DNA of 64,000 nt from Paulinella micropora (lineage: Eukaryota; Cercozoa; Imbricatea; Euglyphida; Paulinellidae), in assembly GCA_019918135.1 (NCBI GenBank), contig WBZZ01005890.1, forward strand, positions 41,001-105,000, read 5' to 3'. Below, piece by piece: positions 10,735-19,602 of this stretch (positions within the stretch are counted from its first letter, which is position 1; each line of letters starts with the position of its first letter). The notes beneath the pieces are model-generated. The model saw only the letters and a list, made by a program, of their open reading frames with translations, did not search any database and had not been told where the DNA came from. The translations under genes were made by a program, and so were the position numbers.

Positions 10735-10743
10735 TTTTTTTTT
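10694..10743. repeat. poly-T tract
   Basis: About 40 consecutive T followed by interrupted T, then a short TA run at 10759-10772. It could be the poly(A) tail of a minus-strand retroelement insertion; no element was recognised next to it. Confidence 0.9.
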
Positions 10744-10789
10744 GTTGTTTTTTATGTCATATATATATATATTGGGGTGTCAGTGTGGA

Positions 10790-11545
10790 GGAGAAACGAG
10801 CCGACGACCTGAAGTCTACTTGGTTCGACAACTTCTCGACCAGCTTGAAGTTTCGGAACGTCGGAGTGCCGAACGTTGGGAGTGGCCCCTACAACAACGG
10901 CCTCTGGACTGTCTTCGGAGTTCTGAAATCTCAGCGCCAGAACCCTCCCATCATGGTGCTTTGCGCGGGCCAGGTCGATGCTTTTCCGGACTCCTGGATT
11001 TGTATGACGACGCGGTCGTTGCCTTGACCCAAGCTAACATGAGAGAGCTTCAAACCAACAACAGAGATGTCAAACGATTTTTTGATGATTCTGTCTCCAA
11101 GCAGTGCACCAGGATTCCGCTTTGTTTGCAGCGGACTTGTCAGTCGACACCCGGCCCGGCAATGAACCGGTTGTTTTCAAAGGTCTGAGAATGGAGGACC
11201 AGAACATTGCGTCGAACGACGCCCTCATCAAACTTCTCGAGAAACTTGATTTACAGCATCGCCGTTCGGATGTTTGGCGTTTCCAGCTATTTACTGTAGA
11301 TTCTAACATTTACAAGCGGATTTACAAGGTAGTAATTCTGTGCATGCATTCGAATATTGCATATTTTTTTACTTGATGTCACAGGCTTTGTACGATCGAA
11401 GCAGGGGTTTGTCGCACTTGAAGTCCTGGATGTGTGTCTTCTTGGGCCATTGTCATGTTCACAAGTTCCTTTGTGTCTTGATTTGGCGTGAGTTTAAGCG
11501 TAAGATTTTTGGGCCCCTTTGGTATGAGCTTTTTCCTTCCAAAAA
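10790..11545 (+). CDS. unrecognised spliced gene, 3' end lost in a microsatellite
   Basis: Coding-like stretches in sequence: EEKRADDLKSTWFDNFSTSL, then (frame changed) ANMRELQTNNRDVKRFFDDS, then ALFAADLSVDTRPGNEPVVF, GLRMEDQNIASNDALIKLL and DVWRFQLFTVDSNIYKRIYK up to 11328. A 56-base intron (11329-11384, donor GTAGTA, acceptor GTCACAG) carries GAATATTGCATATTTTTTT. The next exon reads ALYDRSRGLSHLKSWM, then HCHVHKFLCVLIWREFKRK and FGPLWYELFPSKKF before running into TTGC repeats. The His-rich HCHVHK and the Trp pattern suggest an enzyme or transposase, but I cannot place the family. Confidence 0.4.
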
Positions 11546-12600
11546 ATTCAGCTTCCTTGCTTGCTTGCTTGTTTGCTTGCTCGTTTGTTTGTTTGTTTGT
11601 TTAGCTTGCTTGTTTGCTTGCTTGTTTGCTTGTTTGTTTGTTTGCTTGCTTGTTTGTTCGCTTGCTCGCTTGCTTGCTTGTTTGTTTGTTTGCTTGTTTG
11701 TTTGCCTGCTTGCTTGTTTGCTTGCTTGCTTGTTTGCTTGTTTGCTTGCTTGTTTGCTTGCTTGTTTGCTTGTTTGCTTGTTTGCTTGCTTCTTTGCTTG
11801 CTTGTTTGCTTGCTTGCTTGCTTGCTTGTTTGCTTGCTTGTTTGCTTGTTTACTTGTTTACTTGCTTGCTTGCTTGCTTGCATTACTCGACGTTACTTGC
11901 TTGCTTGCTTGTTTGCTTAGCAATGTTTGCTTGTTTGCTTGTTTGCTCGCTTGTTGTTTGCTTGTTTGCTTGTTGCTTGTTGCTTGTTGCTTGCTTGTTT
12001 GCTTGTTTGCTTCTTTGCTTGTTTGCTTGTTTGCTTGTTTGCTTGCTTGTTTGCTTGTTTGCTTGCTTGCTTGCTTGTTTGATTGCTTGATTGCTTGTTT
12101 GCTTGTTTGCTTGTTTGCTTAGAAACAAGCAGCAAACAAACAAGCAAGCAAGCAAACAAGCATGCAAACAAGCAAACAAGCAAACAAGCAAGCAAGCAAG
12201 CAAACAAGCAAGCAAGCAAGCAAGCACAAGGAGCTCCGATTGCTTGCTTGCTTGTTTGCTTGTTTGTTTGCTTGTTTGTTTGCTTGCTTACCTTGCTTCT
12301 TTGCTTGCTTGTTTGCTTCTTTGCTTGCTTGCTTGCTTGCTTGTTTGCTTGCTTTCTTGCTTAAAAACAAGCAAGCAAACAAGCAAGCAAGCTAAGCAAG
12401 CAAGCTAAGCAATCAAGCAAACAAGCAAACAAGCAAGCAAACTTGCTTGCTTGCTTGTTTGCTTGCTTGTTTAGCTTGCTTGCGTGCTTGCTTGTTTGCT
12501 TGTTTGCTTGCTTGTTTGCTTGGATTGCTTGGATTGCTTGCTTAGCTTGCTTAGCTTGCTTGTTTGCTTGTTTGCTTGTTTGCTTGCTTGTTTGCTGATC
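11546..12600. repeat. TTGC/TTTG microsatellite that switches strand several times
   Basis: Tracts of TTGC/TTTG on the plus strand (11546-12120, 12237-12360, 12443-12600) alternate with the complementary GCAA/CAAA tracts (12124-12227, 12365-12442). The Leu/Cys/Val and Lys/Gln/Ser/Ala-rich frames on both strands are artefacts of the repeat. Confidence 0.95.
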
Positions 12601-12875
12601 GGCTTGCTTGCTCACTCGCGGCTTGCTCGCTTGCTCGCTCGCTCGCTTGCTCGCTTGCTTGCTCGCTTGCTCGCTTGCTTGCTCGCTTGCTTGCTTACTA
12701 AGTCTTACTTGCTCGTACTTGCTTTCTCTATGGTCTGCTCGCTTGCTTGCTTGCTCGCTTTGCTTGCCTGCTCTGCTTGCTTGCCTGCTCTGCTTGCTTG
12801 CTCTGATTGCCTGCTCTGCTTGCTTGCTTGCGCTGCTTGCTTGCTCTGCTTGCTTGCTTGCTCTGGTTGGTTGCT
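12600..12875. repeat. GCTTGCTC-type repeat, degenerate
   Basis: CTTGCTCGCTTG and CTCTGCTTGCTTGC variants continue the previous microsatellite with CTC and CTCTG interruptions. Confidence 0.9.
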
Positions 12876-12877
12876 CA

Positions 12878-13060
12878 TACTATACTATACTATACTATAC
12901 TATATTATACTACACTATACTATACTATACTACACTACACTACACTACACTATACTACACTATACTATACTATACTATACTATACTATACTATGCTATAA
13001 TATGCTATACTATACTATACTATACTATACTATACTATACTATACTATACTATATATACA
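12878..13060. repeat. TATAC pentanucleotide satellite
   Basis: Tandem CTATA/TACAC pentamers, ending in a short TA run at 13051-13072 directly against the hairpin at 13073. The same pentamer forms the 35890-36640 block. Confidence 0.95.
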
Positions 13061-13072
13061 TACATATATATA

Positions 13073-13483
13073 TGATCATTTACCTACAATAGACAGGTCC
13101 ATTCATATATCATAATACAAGCACTAAAAACACATAAAACACACACAGGAAGACAGAAAACAAACCTTTGTTTTACAAAAACACACATTTCTTTAACAAC
13201 TAATTCAACAAACAAAGCACACTAAGAGAGATTTAGACGAAATAACAACAAAATCATATTTTTATTTCATAAAAATATATATTAAACTTCGTTTAAATAT
13301 GATTTTGTTGTTATTTCGTCTAAATCTCTCTTAGCGTGCTTTGTTTGTTGAATTAGTTGTTAAAGAAATGTGTGTTTTTGTAAAACAAAGGTTTGTTTTC
13401 TGTCTTCCTGTGTGTGTTTTATGTGTTTTTAGTGCTTGTATTATGATATATGAATGGACCTGTCTATTGTAGATAAATGATCA
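13073..13483. repeat. near-perfect inverted repeat, 190-base arms, 31-base loop
   Basis: Arm 13073-13262 is the reverse complement of 13294-13483 with two differences found by eye (TTTACC/TTTATC near the tip and GCACAC/GCACGC near the middle). The outer ends begin TGATCATTTA. It sits exactly where satellite DNA ends and the AT-rich virus-like element begins. It could be the element's terminal inverted repeat in head-to-head form, a hairpin telomere copied into the chromosome, or an independent foldback/MITE insertion. Confidence 0.9.
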
Positions 13484-13676
13484 CACACATAACGTATTTA
13501 TTATTAAATTACCTTTTTGAAGTCTTCTCCAGTATTCTTAGCCTACCACACACAAACAAGTATGGTTGATAAAATTCATTTGAAATGAAGAGGGCTTTCG
13601 CCCAATTTTTTTTAATTGAATACGCACTAGTTTATACTCCTATACGCAAAAGGAGTTAGTAGTAAAAACTACTATT

Positions 13677-14141
13677 TCAATTGATTCTCTGTCTTTTGTA
13701 TTTCTCATATGTCTGAATTATTTCTGATGTTGTTTTTCCACTATCAATCATCTTTCGTGCTTTTATTTCATCATCAACTCCCATTGGTTGATTTTCAGCA
13801 CTTAACCAATGTTCAAATAATCTTAATTGTTTTTTCTTTTGTTCTTCTTCTCTCTTTTTTTCTCGTTTCATTTGTTCAATTTTGTCTTTTCTTTCTCTTT
13901 CTCCCATTCGTTTCGCAAGTATTTCGTCAATTGCGTTTGCTTTATTTTCGCAGTCTCTTTTTTGTTTCTCCAACTCAATCCTTTCTTTTTCATTCTCGTC
14001 AAGTCTGCTTTGTATTATTTCATTTCTTGTTTCATTTCGTATCTTAAGTCTATTTATTTCAAAGTCAGGTTTATCCTTTAGTTTCTCAAACCATCGGTTT
14101 GGTTCTTCTCTTTCCACACTTTCTTCATCACTTTCACTCAT
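13677..14141 (-). CDS. virus-like element: charged coiled-coil protein, 154 aa
   Basis: Acidic start (MSESDEESVEREEPNRW) followed by a long Glu/Lys/Arg-rich helix (residues about 25-115, for example RNEIIQSRLDENEKERIELE) predicted to be coiled coil, then a globular-looking tail (LFEHWLSAENQPMGVDDEI). It is the leftmost gene and runs towards the hairpin. Family not recognised; a structural or DNA-binding scaffold is possible. Confidence 0.5.
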   Translation of the reverse strand: MSESDEESVEREEPNRWFEKLKDKPDFEINRLKIRNETRNEIIQSRLDENEKERIELEKQKRDCENKANAIDEILAKRMGERERKDKIEQMKREKKREEEQKKKQLRLFEHWLSAENQPMGVDDEIKARKMIDSGKTTSEIIQTYEKYKRQRIN

Positions 14142-14394
14142 GGTTAGTTTTCGATAAACACCAAAAGTTGTCCAGTGTCAGAGTTGGTGTAAGCAAAGAA
14201 AATACCGCACCAAGTGGCTAAAGTTGGTGTTTTCTGGTCTATGGTGTAAAAAAATTTTCGCTTTTCCTTTTTATCGGCATTTCCAATCGTCAGCAGAATT
14301 CCAGAAATTCTATCACGTGTTTTTGTCTGTTTCTTTTTTTCATTCTTTGACTTTTTCAGAATTCCCAAAGTGGCTAAGACAAAAAGTCCAAACC

Positions 14395-14540
14395 CTTGTC
14401 GCGTGTGTTGCAGGTGCCATGGCCGACGAAGGGACGCAGGAGGAGAAGGCTCCCGCCGTCGCCGACCCAGCAGTGGAGCAGTTGGTTCAGCAAATGACAG
14501 CGCTCGCCATTGCCCTTTCGTGCCGCACAATCCGCAGAGG
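14395..14540. other. GC-rich patch inside the AT-rich element
   Basis: Composition jumps to clearly GC-rich for about 140 bases. The plus strand reads MADEGTQEEKAPAVADPAVE followed by QLVQQMTALAIAL, unlike its neighbours in codon use. A host-derived or other mobile fragment is more likely than a native viral gene. Gag-like proteins of some elements start in this style, but the piece is too short to assign. Confidence 0.4.
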
Positions 14541-14879
14541 ATGATTCCAAAGTTCGGTCGTGGACTTACTCTTTCAATTCTCTACAAAAGGGATAAACCT
14601 CTAAATCCATTAATAGAATTTGATGCAATGAGGGCGAGGGGGTATGTCGCTGATGGTTATTTAGAAAAGAAAGCCATTTTTGGCAGAGCAGTGTCGCGGT
14701 CTGGAAATGTAGAAGGGCTTCAAGGCTTTGGTCTTTTCGTTTTGTTCGTTAGTCCGCTTCAGGAAGATGAGAGGATTTTTGTGTTTGCGCACAGAGGTTC
14801 GCTCAATAAGTTCATTCGTGGCGCAGGAACTGATACTCTTTTGAACATATACACGACCATGGCCAACTTCGCTCCATAA
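14541..14879 (+). CDS. virus-like element: hypothetical protein, 112 aa
   Basis: Reads from an ATG as MIPKFGRGLTLSILYKRDK, with a hydrophobic core GFGLFVLFVSPLQ and an end at TTMANFAP. Upstream codons in the same frame lie in the GC-rich patch, so I take this ATG as the start. Family unknown; composition fits a small beta-rich protein. Confidence 0.4.
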   Translation: MIPKFGRGLTLSILYKRDKPLNPLIEFDAMRARGYVADGYLEKKAIFGRAVSRSGNVEGLQGFGLFVLFVSPLQEDERIFVFAHRGSLNKFIRGAGTDTLLNIYTTMANFAP

Positions 14880-15495
14880 TCCAACTTCGATTAAACTAAG
14901 ATACTAATTGGTCATAGACCTTCCTTGGCATTGAAATGTAATAAGCAATTGTTAAGATCAAGGAAGGTGTATAACCAATTTCATATGTGAGCAGGTGTGA
15001 GAAATATTTATTAAATTCATTTTATTATCCACTGTCCAACCTGTCCAAGGTTGCCTTAATGATTTTAAAGGTCGGCCACAACGTCGGACACTTTTTTAAT
15101 GTTAATTTTAAACGATTTTATTAATAATTCTCTTTATATATTATCTATTTTTTAACATGTCCAACCTGTCCGACCTGTCCGACCTTTTTTTTTTTTAAAA
15201 AAAAAGGTCCCCCCCCCCTTTTTTTATACCCCTTCGGAAAAATTTTGAAAAAAGGTCGCCAACGTCGGCCAACGTTGGACATCCCCCTTAATAAAACGAA
15301 TTTTATTCAATCTCTCACTGCTATTTATGTTAGACGGCCAACGTTTACTTTTCAATCATTAATACCTCGGACAATGTAGTCATTAAGACCTTGGCCAACG
15401 TCGGACGCGGCAACCAAAGGAAAAAATACGACATTTGAGTATTTTAATTAAAAAAAATAAAAATCATAATGAATATATAACATATCTTCTTAACC
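14880..15495. repeat. intergenic region with clustered GTCGGAC/GGCCAACG repeats
   Basis: No gene. Short direct and inverted repeats cluster at 15037-15053 (GTCCAACCTGTCC), 15071-15090 (GTCGGCCACAACGTCGGAC), 15159-15184 (GTCCGACCTGTCCGACC), 15257-15282 (GTCGGCCAACGTTGGAC), 15333-15343 and 15391-15406 (GGCCAACGTCGGAC). Many pair as GTCCGAC with GTCGGAC. Homopolymer T, A and C runs lie between them (15183-15225). Confidence 0.75.
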
Positions 15496-15672
15496 ATGCC
15501 ACCGAAATGGATTTACAACACACCCGAAGAAAAAAAGAAAGCACATTCAATTGCTTCTAGCAAGTATGCCAAGAGAAATCCAGAAATATACAGAGTAGCG
15601 AGCAAGTCGTATTATGAAAAGAATAGAGAAAAGATACTAGCCATGAAAAAGGAAAAAAAAAAGCCAAATTAA
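15496..15672 (+). CDS. virus-like element: small basic protein, 58 aa
   Basis: ATG at 15496 (MPPKWIYNTPEEKKKAHSI), ending in a poly-Lys tail (KKEKKKPN). The centre carries SKSYYEKNREKI, a YYEKNREKI-type motif I have seen in many small proteins of large DNA viruses of protists. Probably nucleic-acid binding. Confidence 0.55.
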   Translation: MPPKWIYNTPEEKKKAHSIASSKYAKRNPEIYRVASKSYYEKNREKILAMKKEKKKPN

Positions 15673-15729
15673 AGGAAAATAAAAGAAGTCTCAATGATGA
15701 ATTATATATTAAATATTAAATAATTATAT

Positions 15730-15743
15730 TCTTTATGATATAA
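15730..15743 (+). promoter_or_regulatory. virus-type promoter box
   Basis: CTTTATGATATAAT just upstream of the ATG at 15749. Related boxes precede 16451 (16389-16400), 18940 (18924-18936), 20271 (20242-20256), 25216 (25191-25203) and 28221 (28205-28216). The shared pattern is roughly CTATnATATA, 5-30 bases from the ATG (about 50 for 16451). Confidence 0.5.
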
Positions 15744-15748
15744 TCACT

Positions 15749-16258
15749 ATGGAGAAAAAATCGTATTGGGCGTATGATGATTTACAATTGCTCATTGATT
15801 ATGAGAAAAACAAATATTTTATGAATTTAATCAACGCGATTAGGTTTGTTGCGCCCGATGGTAAGTGGAATACAAACGATTGGGAAGTCATTGAATCATT
15901 AGACGAAGAAACAGAAAAATATTGCGTTTGCTCTCACGAAATTGAAAAAAACTTTGTCATTAGACATACAAAAAGCGGTGAAGAAATGGTGATCGGCTCT
16001 GAATGTATTAAGCGATTTAAAAATCGCAAAATGAACGGAGAACTCTCACTGCTAAGCAGAATTCATAAAAATCCAGAGATTAAATTCTGTTGCTACTGCA
16101 AAAGCAAAAGAGCAATTTCAAAAAACATAATTGCTAAATATCCTAACAGAGAAAAGTATTATCATAAATCATGTATGATAAAAACATTAAAATATTGCGG
16201 ACTTTGTGGAGCATTCAAGGGATTTGATAAATGTGATTGCTTTAATAAAATGAGATAA
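15749..16258 (+). CDS. virus-like element: Cys-rich zinc-binding protein, 169 aa
   Basis: Starts MEKKSYWAYDDLQ. CVCSHEIEKNFVIRH, then GEEMVIGSECIKRF, forms a first C-x-C...C zinc site with the G-S-x-C-I-x-x-F ending common in viral proteins of this kind. A second cluster follows: FCCYCKSKRA, YHKSCM, YCGLCGAF and KCDCF. A CTTTATGATATAAT box lies about 6-19 bases upstream of the ATG. Likely regulatory or DNA-binding; no named family. Confidence 0.6.
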   Translation: MEKKSYWAYDDLQLLIDYEKNKYFMNLINAIRFVAPDGKWNTNDWEVIESLDEETEKYCVCSHEIEKNFVIRHTKSGEEMVIGSECIKRFKNRKMNGELSLLSRIHKNPEIKFCCYCKSKRAISKNIIAKYPNREKYYHKSCMIKTLKYCGLCGAFKGFDKCDCFNKMR

Positions 16259-16261
16259 TGT

Positions 16262-16372
16262 AATTAATAATTTTTTTCCATTATTAATTATTTAATTTTT
16301 TCCATTATTAATTATTTAATTTTTTTTCCATTATTAATTATTTAATTTTTTTCCATTATTAATTATTTAATT
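16262..16372. repeat. four tandem copies of a 25-28 base AT-rich unit
   Basis: The unit is CCATTATTAATTATTTAA preceded by a T run, repeated four times directly upstream of the helicase-primase gene. It may be part of that gene's promoter, or an origin-like AT-rich array. Confidence 0.85.
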
Positions 16373-16450
16373 TTATATTAAACTTTATATCCTTTATTAT
16401 ATAATCATTAAGGACAACTCAAACATTTTATATCTGACCACCAATATAAT

Positions 16451-18897
16451 ATGTCGGCACCCACATTGGAAAATGAACAATGGTATTGGAAACAAGAAGA
16501 AGCACTGAGAGATAAACCGCAGGACGCGGTCCTCATCAAGTGGGGGAACAAACAATTTACCACTCTGCCATTTCAAGAAGATTTCGTTGAGTTGATTGAA
16601 AAAACACCTGACGATCAAAAACAATTCTACGAGGTATTGATGGAAGGCAAACCACAGAGAATGTTTACTGATTTGGACGGCGACAACTTGACTATCTCAC
16701 GAGAGAAGATATATGAGCGATGGAATAATCTGATGGAGAATGTATTTCAACAAGTTGGTATGAAGTATAATCCCAAAAAAGCCAAATATCTAGATGCTTG
16801 TAAAGGTGATAAAATCTCTTCTCATTTCTCATACGACAATGGCTTCGTATTTGAAAACTGCGATAAACAAAAGGAATTCTGGAAATTTGTGGAAGCAGTG
16901 ATTGAAAAAGATTATCCAGACCTCTGTTTCACTTTTGAACGAAACGATCAAAAGATTGAATTACGAACAATATTGGATATTTCTGTGTATAACAAGAATA
17001 GAGCATTCCGCACTATTTATTCTCATAAAGATGGGAGCGATCGTGTATTGCTTCCATTTTCTTATACACCAAAAAATAACACACTGAAACGATTGAACAA
17101 TGTTGAAATAGATGACTACTTAATCATGCGACCCGATGAACATTCATTCTACGATATCAAACTGCCAGAATATACTTCTTTGCGAAGATATCAACATATC
17201 ACCCTAGCAGAAGTAGAACAAATAATAATTGATAAAGTGCCCAATGTGGAAATAAAAGAACAAAAACAGCGAATGTTTGTTTTGAAAACAACAGGAGTGA
17301 GAAAATGTATCATAAATGGTGAAGAAAATCAAAGTGATAATTGTTATGTTGTGTGGAAACGAGATGGTTTATATTTCTACTGCCACGATGCGAGTTGTGA
17401 AGGTAAAAATGTGCGAATTCATGAATTGTCTCCACCTATTGTGCACGACATCAACACTATTGATGACTTGAGAAGACTTGGTGATGAGTGTAATGCGCCC
17501 GACAAATTCGTAGAATTGATAGATACTGCCTTGGCTTGGATGAATAAATCGTATTGTTTTGCGAATTTGACCAAACCCACTATAATTGAAGAATATGTTG
17601 ATTCCAAAGGAAATCCAGTTTTTCGTTATAAGACTGAAACAGCACTAGAGGCTTTTCTTAAAAATAAAAGAATAAGAACTAATCTTTCAAAAGAGGACTG
17701 GATAAAATTGGGTAAAAATCCTTCCACATTAAATATTGTTGATTTATACAAATTATGGAACACTCATCCACGACGGCGAGAAGTAAATGATGTTATCTTT
17801 GATCCGAAGGCTTACTTTGATAATGACAAAAAAGGGTTTTACAATTTATTCAAGGGATTTGCTATTCCTACTGATACATTAGAAGATGTAAAATCTTTTT
17901 CTCCAGAAGAAGAAAAGAATGAAGCATTCTTCCAGCATATCTTAAAAAGATGGTGCGGTGGAAATCAAAATATATATAAAAAGCTGCTTGATATGTTTGC
18001 TAGCATTTACCAAAAGCCGTGGGAAAAACTTCATTTATCATTAGTTTTAACGAGCACTGAACGAGCAGGTAAGGGAATTATTCTTGAAATATTCAAAGAT
18101 ATTATAGGTGCGGATTATTACTTTCAACCCTCCGATGTGAGAGAAATATTAGGAGACTTCAATGCTCAATTAGCCAGAGCAATCATAGTATTTATGGACG
18201 AAATGGTCTGGGGTGGTGATAAAGAACGAGCGGGAACAATTAAGAAACTTGTATCAGAAAACACACTCACTCTTAAACAAAAATATTTACCAAACTTAAC
18301 ATTAGAAAATATGTTATTCTTGGTGCTTGCTTCAAACGAAGAATGGGTAGTGCCAGCAGGAACAACGGAACAACGATGGCTAGTGCTTGAAGTATCCGAT
18401 GAATTAGCACTTATGAAAGAGAACGAAAAAAAAAAGCAATTTCAGATATACGATCTATTGATAGACGACGATTGGCAAAGTTTCTTGCCGAACGAGACCT
18501 CAGCGAGTTTAATGACCGCGAAACAATATTGACAGACGGGCTACGACAGCAAAAGGTAAAATCTCTCTCCAAATTAAGGAAATGGTGGTTGGATTGCTTA
18601 AATGATGGCTATATTTCAAACGGATTGCCAGAAATTCAATTTGGAAAAGAAATCGCAAAAGAAGAAGTATATAAATTGTATAAATCAAATATGAATGACC
18701 CTCACACTTCACAAACTAGTTTTTGGATAAACATGAAAACATTGATCCCTAACGCAAAAGAAACGAAAAGAATTGTAAACGGCACGAGAGCGAGACATAT
18801 AGAATTGCCGTCTCTGGAAGAATGCCAGAACACATGGCGAACAATTTATGGTGATCAAGAATGGAGTTTTAATACTGACGATACTGATGAAGAATAA
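16451..18897 (+). CDS. virus-like element: primase-helicase (archaeo-eukaryotic primase + SF3 helicase, D5-like)
   Basis: The N-terminal part has an AEP primase signature: RMFTDLDGDN with the catalytic D-x-D (about residue 75), then SSHFSYDNGFVF and a later NKNRAFRTIYSHKDGS segment. A Cys/His region (YFYCHDASCEGK) separates it from the SF3 helicase. The helicase shows a Walker A-like TSTERAGKGI, Walker B IIVFMDEM, and motif C ending in LVLASNEEWVVPAG with the Arg-finger region TEQRWLVLEV. The C-terminal tail (KLRKWWLDCLNDGYI and following) matches the region after SF3 domains in D5-like proteins. It would prime and unwind the element's DNA during replication. It is the most secure hallmark gene here. 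Confidence 0.75.
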
Positions 18898-18923
18898 AAA
18901 TTAAAGTGTGGATTTTTTTTCCC

Positions 18924-18936
18924 CTCTATTATATAG
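18924..18936 (+). promoter_or_regulatory. virus-type promoter box
   Basis: CTCTATTATATAG a few bases before the ATG at 18940; same pattern as at 15730. Confidence 0.5.
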
Positions 18937-18939
18937 AAC

Positions 18940-19602
18940 ATGAGCACAAAGCAAAATTATTTGGACGAAATCGCCAAATGGACTCATTTAAGTAGTGATA
19001 TAAAACTGCCAACAAGCAAATCACTTAAAACTGATATCGTCGCATTTTACGAAAAATACCGACCCGAACCAAAACCAGAAGTTAAAGAGAAGAATGATAA
19101 TGTTGAAGTTGTATTGCCTTCTTCTGATATGATGAAAAAATTCTTTGAACCAGAAGAATTTACACCTTTTAAAGAAAGTGATTTGAAGGAGACTGGTATT
19201 ACCGAAATCAAGACCAATGTAGGAGAAGAATTAGCAAAAAAAGAATTACTAGTTTTAGAAACGAAAGAGGAACCCACACCACCAAAGGAAAAGAAAACGC
19301 CAATTAAAGCAAAGCGGAATCCGCCCGAGAGCGGGTATAGTTGCTATGAAATAATAACAGCACATTTGAAAGTATCAAAAGACCCGTTTAACTTCTTGTA
19401 TATGAAAGTGGAAGACCGCACCATATTACAGGAGGATATGAAGAAATGGCACGAGAGTAGATACGCACACATACCACCAGACTAACGCCCTATTCTTAAA
19501 TATGGTAAGTTAGATTATAAGACATTTTTCCGCGATGTTTTATCTCAACACGAGGGCAAACTCACGACACTAAAAGATATGTATGACAGGTTTCATGTGT
19601 AA
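18940..19602 (+). CDS. virus-like element: hypothetical charged protein
   Basis: Starts MSTKQNYLDEIAKWTHLSSD behind a CTCTATTATATAGA box. The N-terminal SAP-like helical stretch (LPTSKSLKTDIVAFYEKY) precedes a Pro/Glu/Lys-rich linker and a conserved-looking end (YSCYEIITAHLKVSKDPFNF). Family not recognised; a DNA-binding role is only a guess. Confidence 0.45.

Noticed and set aside
11548-12615. Long open frames rich in Leu-Ala-Cys-Val or Ser-Lys-Gln on all strands
   Set aside because: They are direct translations of the TTGC/TTTG microsatellite and have no independent coding signal.
12484-13115. Leu/Tyr/Thr/Ile-rich frames
   Set aside because: Translations of GCTTGCTC and TATAC repeats; the same applies to 35716-36092.
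14144-14879. Homology between the two facing frames that both contain GFGLFVL
   Set aside because: The shared stretch is only seven residues and DNA similarity around it is weak; coincidence cannot be excluded.
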